A DNA stretch of 64,000 nucleotides from Streptomyces ortus (GTDB lineage Bacteria > Actinomycetota > Actinomycetes > Streptomycetales > Streptomycetaceae). The notes beneath the pieces were generated by a model. The model searched no databases, was not told the origin of the DNA, and saw only the letters and a program-made list of their open reading frames with translations. The DNA lies in the NCBI RefSeq assembly GCF_026341275.1, contig NZ_JAIFZO010000002.1, positions 7,594,118-7,658,117 of the forward strand, in the 5' to 3' direction. Positions within the stretch are counted from its first letter, which is position 1. Each line of letters begins with the position of its first letter. Both the position numbers and the translations under genes were made by a program. Positions 32,803-41,540 of this stretch are shown here, piece after piece.

Positions 32803-34212
32803 TCAGCCCCAGCTCTGCGAGTACTGGTTGCGGTAGCGCTTGCGGCCCCGTTCCGAACGGATCCGCAGGGCCACCAGCGCGAGCAGGCTCCCCGCGATGA
32901 CGAACAGCCCGGGGCCGAGGTTGCGGTACTCCCCGAGCCGTTCCAGCGCCGAGGCGGCGTTGTCGGTCTGCCCCTGGGGAGCCGTGCCCGCCGGCCCCAT
33001 GGCACCGGGCAGGGCGGCGCCGGGAGCGGTCGAGGACGTGGCGGGCGGTACCGCCGCCGCGTCGTCGCCCGTGCCGCCACTGGCACCGGACGAGGGGGTG
33101 GCCTGCGCCGCCGCCGCGGGATCGAGTGCCAGCTTCACACCGAGCGAGGTCAGCGCCTTGGTGACCGGCTGGAAGAACGTCGTACCGCCGGCCTGGCAGT
33201 CCCCGCTGCCGCCCGAGGTGACGCCCATGGCCAGTCCGTCGGCGAACATCGGGCCGCCGCTGTCGCCCGGTTCGGCGCACACCGTGGTCTCGATGAGCCC
33301 GGTGACCGTGCCCTGCGGGTAGTTCACCGTCGCGTTCAGGCCGGTCACCTGGCCCGACTGGAGGCCGGTCGTGCTGCCGCTGCGGAAGACCTTCTGGCCG
33401 ACGGCCGGATCGGCCGCTCCGATGATCCGTACCCCCTGGCCGTTGCCGACCGTCACGATGTCGGCGCCGTTCAGGGCGGTGCCCGCGTTGTACTGCACGA
33501 GGGAGAAGTCACCGCCGGGGAACGAGCCGGAGACGGTGGAGCCGACCGACTCGGCGCCCTGCTGGTCGGAGAACCACGAGGTTCCCACGGGCCCGCAGTG
33601 ACCGGCCGTGAGGATGAAATTGGTCTTCCCGTCGGTCACGTTGAAGCCCGCCGAACAGCGTCCGGAGCCCGCGAAGAGCGCGTCGGCGCCGTTCAGCCGG
33701 GGGGTGAACGTGCCCTTGGTCCGCTCCATGCGCACGGAGGCGCCGATGTCCTCGGCGACCGCGGTCAACCGGGCCCACTCGGCCTTGGAGACGGTGGTGT
33801 CGGCGCGGACCACCACCTGATTGGTCGCGTAGTCCATCGCCCAGGAGGTGCCGGCCACCTTGGGCGCGTCCTTCAGCGCCTCGGCGGCGGACTTCAGGTC
33901 CCGCATGGTGTAGCGGACCACCTTGGCCACGGCACCGCCCTCGCGTACGTCCGCCGCGGCCTTCTCGTCGGTGACCGCGACGACCGGGCGCCCCTTGGCG
34001 TCGATCCAGCTGCCCGCCGTACGCGAGGTGCCCAGTTCGGAGACCAGTTCCTGTCCCGTGCGGGCGGCCCGGGTCTCGGCATCGGGAGTCTGCGTGCCGT
34101 CCGACGAGGTCTCGCTCGCCATGGCCTGCGTGACCATCAGCCCTCCGCAGGCCAGCCCGCCGATGGCGGCGAACCGTGCGATTCGCTGAACATTCCGTCG
34201 TGCATGCCTCAT
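32803..34212 (-). CDS. Membrane-anchored S1 (trypsin/alpha-lytic-like) protease
   Basis: Exported serine protease of 469 aa. After a signal peptide (ARFAAIGGLACGGLMVTQAM) comes a propeptide-like region (~40-180) and a chymotrypsin-fold domain: His in ILTAGHCG (~204), Asp in GGDFSLVQYN (~238) and Ser in CAEPGDSGGPMF (~316). A low-complexity Pro/Ala/Thr linker (~370-425) leads to a C-terminal transmembrane helix LGPGLFVIAGSLLALVALRI and an Arg/Lys tail. Streptogrisins normally are released, so this one is predicted to remain on the membrane facing outward. GGGAG stands 7 bases before the ATG. Confidence 0.9.
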   Translation of the reverse strand: MRHARRNVQRIARFAAIGGLACGGLMVTQAMASETSSDGTQTPDAETRAARTGQELVSELGTSRTAGSWIDAKGRPVVAVTDEKAAADVREGGAVAKVVRYTMRDLKSAAEALKDAPKVAGTSWAMDYATNQVVVRADTTVSKAEWARLTAVAEDIGASVRMERTKGTFTPRLNGADALFAGSGRCSAGFNVTDGKTNFILTAGHCGPVGTSWFSDQQGAESVGSTVSGSFPGGDFSLVQYNAGTALNGADIVTVGNGQGVRIIGAADPAVGQKVFRSGSTTGLQSGQVTGLNATVNYPQGTVTGLIETTVCAEPGDSGGPMFADGLAMGVTSGGSGDCQAGGTTFFQPVTKALTSLGVKLALDPAAAAQATPSSGASGGTGDDAAAVPPATSSTAPGAALPGAMGPAGTAPQGQTDNAASALERLGEYRNLGPGLFVIAGSLLALVALRIRSERGRKRYRNQYSQSWG

Positions 34213-34527
34213 CCACGGCTCCCGTGCGACTGTCCTGACACAGTGTCACTTCTGTTGCGGACGTACCCGCGAGGTGAACGCCCTCCTTCAGTACGTGCCG
34301 TCGCGCGGTCCGGTTCACCGAGCCGCCCGGCCGTTCGCGGTCGGCGTGAACCAGCCGGTCGTCCGGATCGTGCCGCGCGACACGTTTTGCCGAAACGGCA
34401 AGGTCTCTCGCCGCCCGGCGGGAGCACCCCCATGATCGGCGGCAGAGGGCTGAGCGTGTTCGGCGGCTCGGCCCCGTCCGACAGCCCAGCTGCTGGGCGG
34501 TCGCGGAAGTCGGCGCAAGGAGGACGT
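34213..34527. other. Divergent promoter region
   Basis: About 315 bases between the protease and hydrolase starts. TTGCCG-AAA-CGGCAA (34387-34401) is a perfect 6-bp inverted repeat that could be an operator for the hydrolase. No gene is seen. Confidence 0.45.
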
Positions 34528-35562
34528 ATGTCGCAGGAAGCCAGTCCGTTCACCCCGGCGGGCGCCACCCACCGGACGGTCGACGTCCCCGGTGGCCGGA
34601 TCCACCTGGTCGAGCAGGGCAAAGGCCCGCTGGTCCTGCTGGTCCACGGTTTTCCCGAACTCTGGCACTCGTGGCGCCACCAGCTCCCCGCACTCGCCGC
34701 GGCGGGTTACCGGGCGGTGGCCATCGACGTACGCGGATACGGGCGCTCCTCGACGCCCGACGCGGTGGAGGAGTACCGGATCGGGGCCCACGTCGAGGAC
34801 AACGTGGCGGTCGTCCACGCGCTCGGCGAGGAGACCGCCGTGATCGTCGGCCACGACTGGGGCTCGACCATCGCCGCCGACTCCGCGCTGCTCAGGCCCG
34901 ACGTCTTCACCGCTGTCGGACTGCTAGGGGTGCCATACGCGCCCCGGGGCGGTATGAAGCCGACCGACGCCTTCGCCATGATCGGCGGGGACGAGGAGTT
35001 CTATGTCGGTTACTTCCAGGAGCCGGGCCGGGCGGAGGCGGAGATCGAACCGGACGTACGGGGCTGGCTCGCCGGCTTCTACGCGACGCTGGCCGGCGAC
35101 ACGATGCCGGCGTCGGGGGAGGGCACCGGATCGGGCGCGGTCTTCTTCGTCCCGAAGGGCGGCAGGCTCTCGGACCGGTTCGTGAAGGACCGCCCGACCT
35201 GGCTGACGGACGCCGAACTCGACCACTGCGCGGCCGAGTTCGAGCGGACGGGCTTCACCGGAGCGCTGAACCGCTACCGCAGCATGGACCGGGACTGGGC
35301 GGATCTCGCCGATTTCGACGGCGCCCCCCTCACCCAGCCGTCGCTGTTCGTCGCGGGTGAACTCGACGCGTCCATCGCCTGGTTGGCCGACGCGATCGAG
35401 GCGTTCCCCGGCACGCTCCCCGGCCTGGTCACCTCCCACCTCGTCGAGGGGTCGGGGCACTGGGTCCAGCAGGAACGCCCCGAGGAGGTCAACCGGCTCC
35501 TGACCGACTGGCTGCGGTCGCTCAGCGGCCCGACTCCACCAGCCCCGCCTCGTACGCGATGA
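34528..35562 (+). CDS. Alpha/beta hydrolase, epoxide-hydrolase-like
   Basis: Cytoplasmic enzyme of 344 aa. The oxyanion-hole motif HGFPE (~40-44) is the type found in epoxide hydrolases and fluoroacetate/haloacetate dehalogenases. The nucleophile is the Asp of VGHDWGS (~109-115), and the base His lies in GSGHWVQQE (~310). DVRGYGRSS and LADFDGAPL agree. An aspartate nucleophile implies an ester intermediate opened by water. GGAGG stands 5 bases before the ATG. The last 41 bases overlap the 3' end of the response-regulator remnant on the other strand, suggesting rearrangement at this end of the gene. Confidence 0.88.
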   Translation: MSQEASPFTPAGATHRTVDVPGGRIHLVEQGKGPLVLLVHGFPELWHSWRHQLPALAAAGYRAVAIDVRGYGRSSTPDAVEEYRIGAHVEDNVAVVHALGEETAVIVGHDWGSTIAADSALLRPDVFTAVGLLGVPYAPRGGMKPTDAFAMIGGDEEFYVGYFQEPGRAEAEIEPDVRGWLAGFYATLAGDTMPASGEGTGSGAVFFVPKGGRLSDRFVKDRPTWLTDAELDHCAAEFERTGFTGALNRYRSMDRDWADLADFDGAPLTQPSLFVAGELDASIAWLADAIEAFPGTLPGLVTSHLVEGSGHWVQQERPEEVNRLLTDWLRSLSGPTPPAPPRTR

Positions 35563-35920
35563 TCACGAGCCGTACCCGGTCCCGGGCGTCCAGCTTGGTC
35601 AGGAGCCGGGACACATAGGTCTTGGCGGTGGCGACGCTGATGGAGAGCCGCTCGGCGATCTCGGTGTTGGACAGCCCGCCGCCGATGAGCGCGAGGACTT
35701 CACGCTCCCGGCCGGTGATGCCGACGACCGTCCGGCCGGAGGGGGCCGCGTTCGGGGTCGCGGGCACCGGGCGGTCGGCGAAGTCCCTGATGAGACGGCG
35801 GGTGACACCGGGCGCGAGCAGCCCGTCCCCGGTCGCGACCACCCGGATCGCGGCGAGGATGTCCTCCAGCGCCATGTCCTTGACGAGGAACCCGGCCGCG
35901 CCTGCCGCCGCGTGGAACCG
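35522..35920 (-). pseudogene. Response-regulator remnant: LuxR/NarL output domain without receiver start
   Basis: The readable part begins within the last strand of a receiver domain (FHAAAGAAGFLVKD, then MALEDILAAIRVVATGDGLLAP) and continues into a complete LuxR helix-turn-helix: LTGREREVLALIGGG-like ITGREREVLALIGGGLSN, TEIAERLSISVATAKTYVSRLL. Reading further upstream gives non-homologous residues and a stop at about 35938. About 110 residues with the phospho-acceptor Asp are missing. An ATG at 35875 could still produce a 117-aa DNA-binding fragment. The break point coincides with the start of a different gene fragment on the other strand. Confidence 0.8.
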
Positions 35921-36050
35921 GCTGACGGCCGTCGGCCATCAGCCGGACGCGCATCCCTGGACGACCGACGGGGCGTGGACCGTCTACGCGGTCTGGGCCG
36001 TGGCCGCGGCGTTCGTCGCGGTGGCCTCCGTAAACCGCCGCGACCAATGA
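35921..36050 (+). pseudogene. C-terminal remnant of an ABC-2-type permease
   Basis: Reading on the plus strand, PWTTDGAWTVYAVWAVAAAF, then VAVASVNRRDQ and a TGA at 36048. This is the usual last transmembrane helix and basic tail of ABC-2 drug-efflux permeases, which often sit beside a sensor kinase and NarL-type regulator. Everything upstream of about 35921 is missing and instead is the antisense of the regulator remnant. Family assignment from so short a piece is tentative. Confidence 0.55.
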
Positions 36051-36084
36051 CGGGGCGGGGTACGGAAGTGTCGTACAGCCCTAT

Positions 36085-36244
36085 GGGCTGTCCCGTAACT
36101 CCCGGCGGGCGCACGACGACAGCTACGGCACCTCGCGGCGTTGCCGGATCGCCCGAATACACCCGGTATGAGGGCGACCCGGCGCCTCGCGATGCACCGC
36201 ATCTGACGCCGCACGCTGATCCACCGGGAGTTACGGGACAGCCC
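36085..36244. mobile_element. 160-bp MITE-like element with 21-bp terminal inverted repeats
   Basis: The ends are perfect 21-bp inverted repeats beginning GGGCTGTCCCGTAACTCCCG (36085-36105 and 36224-36244). The element is too short to encode a transposase. TA dinucleotides flank it symmetrically (36082-36083 and 36246-36247, one T in from each end), consistent with the TA target duplication of IS630/mariner-type elements. Its right end touches the stop codon of the sortase gene. The interior is GC-rich with partial internal symmetry. Confidence 0.78.
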
Positions 36245-37132
36245 TTAGGCATGGCGCGAGGGTGCCACGGTCTTCGTCAGATGGGCGAAGACCACGACGT
36301 TGCTCTTGTAGCCGGACCGCCGGTCGTACACGCCTCCGCAGGTGATCAGCCGCAGCTCCGGACGTTTCCGCGCGCCGTACACCTCCTGGGTGGGGAAGTG
36401 CGCCTTCTCGTACATGCGGACGGCGTCGACCGTGTAGACGGCCGTACGTCCGTCGGCGCGCAGGGCCTCGACGAGCCGGCCGGGTTTCAGCGTGCTCAGG
36501 CCGGCGAAGACGGCGGGTCCGGTACGGGTGTCCAGATGGCCGACCACCACGGAGGTGCCCGCCTCGCCCGGTGCCGGCCCGCCCTCGTACCAGCCCGCCA
36601 GTCTGGGCTTGTCCGCCGGGGGAGTGGTGAGCTGGTGACGCCGGTCCAGGCCCAGTCCGATGAGCGGGGCCTCCAGGCGGAGGGACGGGATGCGCAGGCT
36701 GGTGGGTTTGGAACGGGAGAGGGGCTGCGGCTGCTGCGGTCTCCGCGGCGGTTGGGGCGCCCTGGGGGGCTGGGCCGGCCCGGTTGCCCGCGGTGGCCGA
36801 GGTGGCTGAGCCGGTTGGGCCGGTTGGGACGACCTGGGTTGGTGGGGGCGACGGGGGTCGCGGGGGCGGAGGGGTGGCTTGACGGGAGGGTGACGGGGGT
36901 CGTACGGGAGCCGGGGTGCGCCGGGGCTCCGGTGCCGCGGCGGCGGGCGGACCCGGGGACGCCTTCGCGTCCCGAGTTCCACCGCCGGGGCGGCGACCGG
37001 CCCAGCGGGCCGGCCGTCGTCCTCGGACCACCAAATGCCGCCCATCACCAGCGAGAACGCCAGAACCGCGGTTCTCGTCAGGCGGTAGGCACGCGTGCGG
37101 TACCAGGGCCTGGGCGCGCGCCTACGCGGCAC
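36245..37132 (-). CDS. Class F sortase
   Basis: Membrane-bound transpeptidase of 295 aa that should attach a surface protein to the cell wall. It has an N-terminal transmembrane helix (AVLAFSLVMGGIWW), a long Pro/Arg/Gln-rich linker (~45-135) and a sortase domain. The catalytic His is in VVVGHLDT (~200), Cys in LITCGGV (~265) and Arg in YDRRSGYKSNVVVFA. The GTG at 37132 overlaps the end of the upstream surface-protein gene by 11 bases, so the two form a sortase-substrate unit. The TAA stop (36245-36247) directly abuts the MITE, whose insertion left the reading frame intact. Confidence 0.88.
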   Translation of the reverse strand: MPRRRAPRPWYRTRAYRLTRTAVLAFSLVMGGIWWSEDDGRPAGPVAAPAVELGTRRRPRVRPPPRHRSPGAPRLPYDPRHPPVKPPLRPRDPRRPHQPRSSQPAQPAQPPRPPRATGPAQPPRAPQPPRRPQQPQPLSRSKPTSLRIPSLRLEAPLIGLGLDRRHQLTTPPADKPRLAGWYEGGPAPGEAGTSVVVGHLDTRTGPAVFAGLSTLKPGRLVEALRADGRTAVYTVDAVRMYEKAHFPTQEVYGARKRPELRLITCGGVYDRRSGYKSNVVVFAHLTKTVAPSRHA

Positions 37133-37730
37133 CGTCGGACCGGCGGCGCAGCTGCCGGAAGTAGACGAGGCCGGACACGCCGACCAGGCCCACCGCTCCG
37201 GCCGCGGCGACCGCCGACACGGTCGGCGTCTCGGCGAGACCGCCGCCGCCCGCGGGCACCGCGCCACTGGGAGTCTGCGGCTTGGCGTCCGGCTTCGCCG
37301 CCGGCTTGCAGTCGACCTTGAACTGCTTCTCCTTGCCCGCTCCCGCTCCGCCGACGGGCTTCCAGGTGAGCTTGTAGTTGCCGTCGGGCAGCGCGAGCGT
37401 GTCCGTGTAGCCGGTGCCGATGGGGAGGTTGAGGGTGCCGTTGAGCGTGGCGGCGGCCGAGGCGGCCGGCTGTGGCTCGATGATGTAGGTGATCCCCGTG
37501 ACACCGACACCCTCGAAGTTGAAGGCGGCCAGGTAGAACTTGCAGACCTTCGTCTCGTCGCGCTGGTCGGTCGGGGACGTCGTCTCCGAGTGGATCTTGA
37601 CGTCACCGCTGTCGGGGGCGGCCTGGGCGGCCGGTGCCCCGAGGAGGGCGGCGCCGGCGAGGGCGACGGTGGTGAGGGCCGTGGCGCCGGTGCGGAAGCC
37701 GGCGGAGCGGGTGAGCGGTGAGGCGGGCAT
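37122..37730 (-). CDS. Sortase-anchored surface protein with LAETP sorting signal
   Basis: Protein of 202 aa with a Sec signal peptide (FRTGATALTTVALAGAALLG, cleavage after AQA), an extracytoplasmic beta-rich domain (~40-150) and a C-terminal sorting signal: LAETP, a hydrophobic helix SAVAAAGAVGLVGVSGLVYF and a basic tail RQLRRR. Two cysteines (KVCKFY and KVDCKP) may pair. LAETP differs from the usual LPXTG or LAXTG by Pro for Gly. GGAGG stands 7 bases before the ATG. It is the probable dedicated substrate of the class F sortase encoded next. Confidence 0.83.
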   Translation of the reverse strand: MPASPLTRSAGFRTGATALTTVALAGAALLGAPAAQAAPDSGDVKIHSETTSPTDQRDETKVCKFYLAAFNFEGVGVTGITYIIEPQPAASAAATLNGTLNLPIGTGYTDTLALPDGNYKLTWKPVGGAGAGKEKQFKVDCKPAAKPDAKPQTPSGAVPAGGGGLAETPTVSAVAAAGAVGLVGVSGLVYFRQLRRRSDGAA

Positions 37731-37868
37731 ACGAAGTCCTCCGAGCGGAATGATTGTCGTACAAATCGGTTGTGCACCCGACTCCCTTTCACATTCGGAA
37801 CCGCGAAATGCGCCGCACCGCTGATACGGCGTCAGAATTCCCTCGACCGGCCCAACATTCCGGCGCCA

Positions 37869-37891
37869 CGGGGCCACCTCGAACGGCCCCC
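37869..37891 (-). terminator. Possible terminator hairpin after the GNAT gene
   Basis: CGGGGCC pairs with GGCCCCG across a 9-base loop, 12-34 bases beyond the stop codon of the acetyltransferase gene. Confidence 0.4.
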
Positions 37892-37902
37892 GCGCCCGGC
37901 GT

Positions 37903-38379
37903 TCAGGCGTGCCCGTGGCGCAGCCAGGTGTAGTCGACCGGCTGGCCCGCGTTCCAGGCCGCGGCCGACGTCGCGTCGACCGGTTCGAAGCCCGCCCCGC
38001 GGTAGCAGCGCAGGGCGGCGGTGTTGTGCGGGTGGACCCGCATGCAGCTCTCCGAGAGACCCGTCCGCCGGGCCTCCGCGAGCAGGTCCCGGACCAGTCG
38101 GCGGCCGAGGCCCCGCCCGCGCGCCCCGGGAGCCACGATGATCCGCGCCAGTTCGACCTCGTCCTCCTCGGCGTCCGGCCACAACTCCCCGTACGCGACG
38201 GGCTGTTCGTGCGCCAGCAGGACGTAAGCCGTCACGTCCTGCTCGCGCTGCCACGCCGTGACCGTCCGCTCCGTCACCGGGAACTCCCGCAGTCCGCACC
38301 ACATCAGCGCCTCCGCCGCCGTGACCGGCCAACCTGCCACCAGGGAAGCGTGCTTGGCGTCGAACGGGCTGAAGAGCAT
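37903..38379 (-). CDS. GNAT-family N-acetyltransferase
   Basis: Single-domain acetyltransferase of 158 aa. The acetyl-CoA-binding motif A reads ARIIVAPGARGRGLGRRLVRDLLAEA (~77-103), followed by MRVHPHNTAALRCYRGAGFEPV. The ATG at 38379 is chosen because GGAG stands 7 bases upstream and the protein then starts directly with LFSPFDAKHASLVAGW; the longer frame upstream lacks homology. The acceptor substrate is unknown. The gene is divergent from the metalloprotease pseudogene. Confidence 0.87.
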   Translation of the reverse strand: MLFSPFDAKHASLVAGWPVTAAEALMWCGLREFPVTERTVTAWQREQDVTAYVLLAHEQPVAYGELWPDAEEDEVELARIIVAPGARGRGLGRRLVRDLLAEARRTGLSESCMRVHPHNTAALRCYRGAGFEPVDATSAAAWNAGQPVDYTWLRHGHA

Positions 38380-38616
38380 CGTGGATCTCCGTCCTCGCGG
38401 GAGTGGGCCGGATTCGGTACCGACCGTCGCATTTCCGCGGGACGGTCGTATTTCTGCTGGACAACGGAAAGGATCGTTGACGTGGTGGGAGCACGGTGCC
38501 AACGTGCTCGCACCAGTCCTTCCGGCCGGTCGGGACCCGGGGTGGCGTCGCGCGGACGCCGCCCGTCGCCCGTTGCACGTTGCACGGCGCGTCGAGCGAA
38601 CGGAGGGCTTGTCGCC

Positions 38617-40864
38617 ATGTCAACAGCCAGTGGAGACCCGACAACGGGGACCGCCGACTTCTCGGCGACACCCCTGGCCGACACCTCCTTCCCCGAGGAG
38701 TGGGAGAGCGGTCAGGAGGGTGTCCCGGGCGAGTACGACACCGGAGCGGGCGCGACGGAACGCGCCGCGGCGGACGGCACGGAACGCGCGGCGGAGCAGC
38801 GCCGGTCCGCCGATGGACCGGCCGCGCGCGACGAGTCAGGTGCCGCCCTCCCGGCCCACCGCCCCACCCGTGGCCGCTACCGCGGCACCAGCGGCGGCTA
38901 CGAACTGATCCTGCGCGTGGACGTCGACAGCGTCCCCGGCGGCCCGAAGGTCCTGCGCAAGGTCAGCGGCGATTTCTTCAGCACGGGCGGCGGTACGCAG
39001 GCGTACTTCGGCTCGTTCGTCGTGGACGCGCCCACCGTCTCCCGTACCGCGACCCAGGTCGTCATCAGGGGAACCGCCATCTACACCTGGCAGACCGCGT
39101 ACACGCTCGTGCGGGTCACCGTCCCGCGCAGCAGGACGAACCAGCGGCCGGGCGCCGCGACCGTCGAATTCCTGCGCCCGCCGCACCAGTTGGGCGCCAC
39201 CTACATCTGCCCGTACGTCTCGCCGTACTTCCGCACCGTCGAGTGGGAGCAGGACTCCGTGGCCGGGGCCGTGCCCTTCCTCTCGTACGACACCGGCTCG
39301 CTTCCGCAGCCCGCCAACAGCCCCGCCCGGATCCTCTCCGTGCCGCGCGCCTACGCCGAGGCCGGTATCGAACTGCTGGTCTCCGGCACCGCCAACGTCA
39401 TCGCCAACAGCCAGAACGGCTGGACCAACACCGAGCTGCACGGCGCCATGGAGACCAACTTCAGCCTCTGGCGCAACGCCCCGCAATGGAAACTGTGGCT
39501 GCTGGTCGCCGGCAGCTACGAAGGCATGGCGAGAGTGCGCGGCATCATGTTCGACGCCGCCGACTCCTTCCAGCGACAGGGCTGCGCGGTCTTCTACGAC
39601 CTGATCCAGGGCGCGGGACCCGAAGAGCAACGCGCCATGCTGCGCACGTACGTCCATGAGATCGGCCACGCCTTCAACCTGCTGCACTCCTGGCAGAAGA
39701 ACCTGGCCACGCCGCCGGCCCCGCTCGGCGGCAACAACGGCTTCGCGGACCTGTCCTGGATGAACTACCCGCAGAGCTACCAGCCGTTGAACGGCAACGG
39801 CGGGGCCGCCGCCTTCTGGGGCGCCTTCCCCTTCCAGTTCACCGACAACGAGCAGCTGCACCTGCGGCACGGCTCCTACCGGAACGTCATCATGGGCGCC
39901 AACGCGTTCGCCACGGGCGCCGCCGACATCGAACCGGAACTCTTCGACGAACCCCTCACCGACGAGTCGGGTCTGCGCCTCGGCCTGCGCGCCGACAAGA
40001 GCGGCCTCTCCTTCGGCGAACCGGTGGTCGTGGAGCTGAAGCTGGAGACGACCGACCTGCGCGGCCGTTCCACGCACAACCACCTCCACCCTGACGACGA
40101 ACTCGTCAGCGTCGCCATCCGGCAGCCCTCCGGACGCACCGTGCTCTACCGGCCGCTGCTGCGGCGCTGCGTCGACCAGGACCAGACCGTCCGCCTGGAC
40201 GCCGGACGGCCCGCGATCTACAGCAGCGCCTACATCGGCTACGGCCGCGACGGGCACTACTTCCAGCAGCCGGGCACCTACCAGCTGCGCGCCGCCTACC
40301 TGGCCTCCGACGGGTCCCGGATCGTCTCGCCGGTGCTGCGGATCGACGTACGGCACCCGGTCGGTCAGGACGACCTCCGGCTCGCCGAGCTGATGATGGG
40401 CGAGGAACAGGGCAAGATCCTCGCCCTGCGCGGCTCCGACGTCACTGCGGTCCGGCAACGACGCGCTCCAGGAGGTCATCGAACGACACGGCACCCACCC
40501 CTTCGCCGTGTACGCGCGCCTCGCCAAGGGGCTCAACTTCGAGCACGAGTTCAAGAGCCTGAGCCCGGACAAGACCGAACTGACCGTACGGCCGCCGGAC
40601 CCCAAGTCCGGAATCGAGCAGCTCACTCAGGTCGTGAAGGTCTCGCAGCAGGGCAAGGGGGTCGACAACCTGACGCTCAACCTGGCCGCACGGCGTCTCG
40701 CCTGCGCCTACGCCCGCCAGGGCGACCTCGAAGAGGCCAACTCCACGCTCGACCGGCTGGTCCGGCACTTCGACACACCCGCGTACAAGCCGTACGTCAA
40801 GGACGCGGTACGCGACCAGGCCGACTCCACGAAGGCGCGGCTCACCGAGGAGTTCGGCGGCTGA
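38617..40864 (+). pseudogene. Zinc-metalloprotease-like gene interrupted by a frameshift
   Basis: The frame from ATG 38617 (GGAGGG upstream) codes about 608 residues with the zinc motif HEIGHAFNLLH (~347-357), the HExxHxxxxxH metzincin-type pattern with Asn in place of the usual Gly. No signal peptide is seen. Near 40440, after LALRGSD, good coding moves to the +1 frame: SLRSGNDALQEVIERHGTHPF, then AVYARLAKGLNFEHEFKSLS and a helical tail to a stop at 40864. The original frame continues as Arg-rich non-coding-like sequence to 40920. This is either a real one-base indel or a sequencing error; the full protein would be about 749 aa. The C-terminal part looks TPR-like. Confidence 0.78.
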
Positions 40865-40916
40865 CCCCGGGGTACGACCGCACGAACACGTTCAGGTACC
40901 GGAAGGAATCCGTCGC

Positions 40917-41540
40917 GTGATCGACCTCGTCCTGTACGGGCCGCGGGGCCCCCAACCCCTCGGCCACCCGGCCGCCGTACGGGTGGAACTGCGCAACACC
41001 GGGACCCGCGAGCTGTGGGTCGCGGGAGTGCTCGACGGCTCCGAGAACGGACTGCGCTTCCCCCGCTACCGGCCGACCGTCACGAGATCCGGCGACAGCG
41101 ACAGTGACGGTGACGGTCACGTGGACTTTGGCGGCACTGGCGGCACTGGCGGCACTGGTGGTCGGAGCGCGGGCGCGGACGCGACCGGGTACGGCACCGT
41201 CGTGGCGGTTCCCGTACCGGCCGAGGACCCCCTCGTCGGCCCGCTGCGCCCGGCGGACCTGCGCGCACTCATGCCGGGCGAGTCGTGGGACCCGACCTCG
41301 GGCCCCGGCTGCCTGCCCCTCATGACGTTCGCGCGTTTCGCCCCCCAGCGCCCCGGCCGCTACCGCTACGCCCTGACGCTCGACACGGACGCCGCCCGGC
41401 CCGAGGACTGGCTGGGCGGCTTCGGCGTCCCCGCGGGCGCCGCACGGGAGGACCTACTCACCCTCGTCGGACGGGTGCCCCGCCTGAGGGTGGTGGCGGA
41501 CCCCGTGGAGGTGGACTTCTGCCGCCGACTCGACCAGTGA
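40917..41540 (+). CDS. Hypothetical protein, partner of the metalloprotease gene
   Basis: A 207-aa protein from GTG 40917 with GGAAGGAA upstream. It begins IDLVLYGPRGPQPLGHPAAV and RVELRNTGTRELWVAGVLDG, which resembles an immunoglobulin-like fold, and carries a (GGT)n run (~72-82) from 9-base DNA repeats at 41133-41160. No signal peptide or catalytic motif is seen. It follows the metalloprotease gene by 52 bases, so a joint role is likely. Its last 87 bases overlap the end of the convergent ABC ATPase gene. Confidence 0.7.
   Translation: MIDLVLYGPRGPQPLGHPAAVRVELRNTGTRELWVAGVLDGSENGLRFPRYRPTVTRSGDSDSDGDGHVDFGGTGGTGGTGGRSAGADATGYGTVVAVPVPAEDPLVGPLRPADLRALMPGESWDPTSGPGCLPLMTFARFAPQRPGRYRYALTLDTDAARPEDWLGGFGVPAGAAREDLLTLVGRVPRLRVVADPVEVDFCRRLDQ

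Noticed and set aside
32758..34527. Upstream extension of the hydrolase frame
   Set aside because: It is antisense of the S1 protease. The hydrolase has an ideal GGAGG before ATG 34528.
35922..37321. Plus-strand gene over the sortase region
   Set aside because: Composition is that of an antisense shadow; the sortase catalytic His, Cys and Arg are all on the minus strand.
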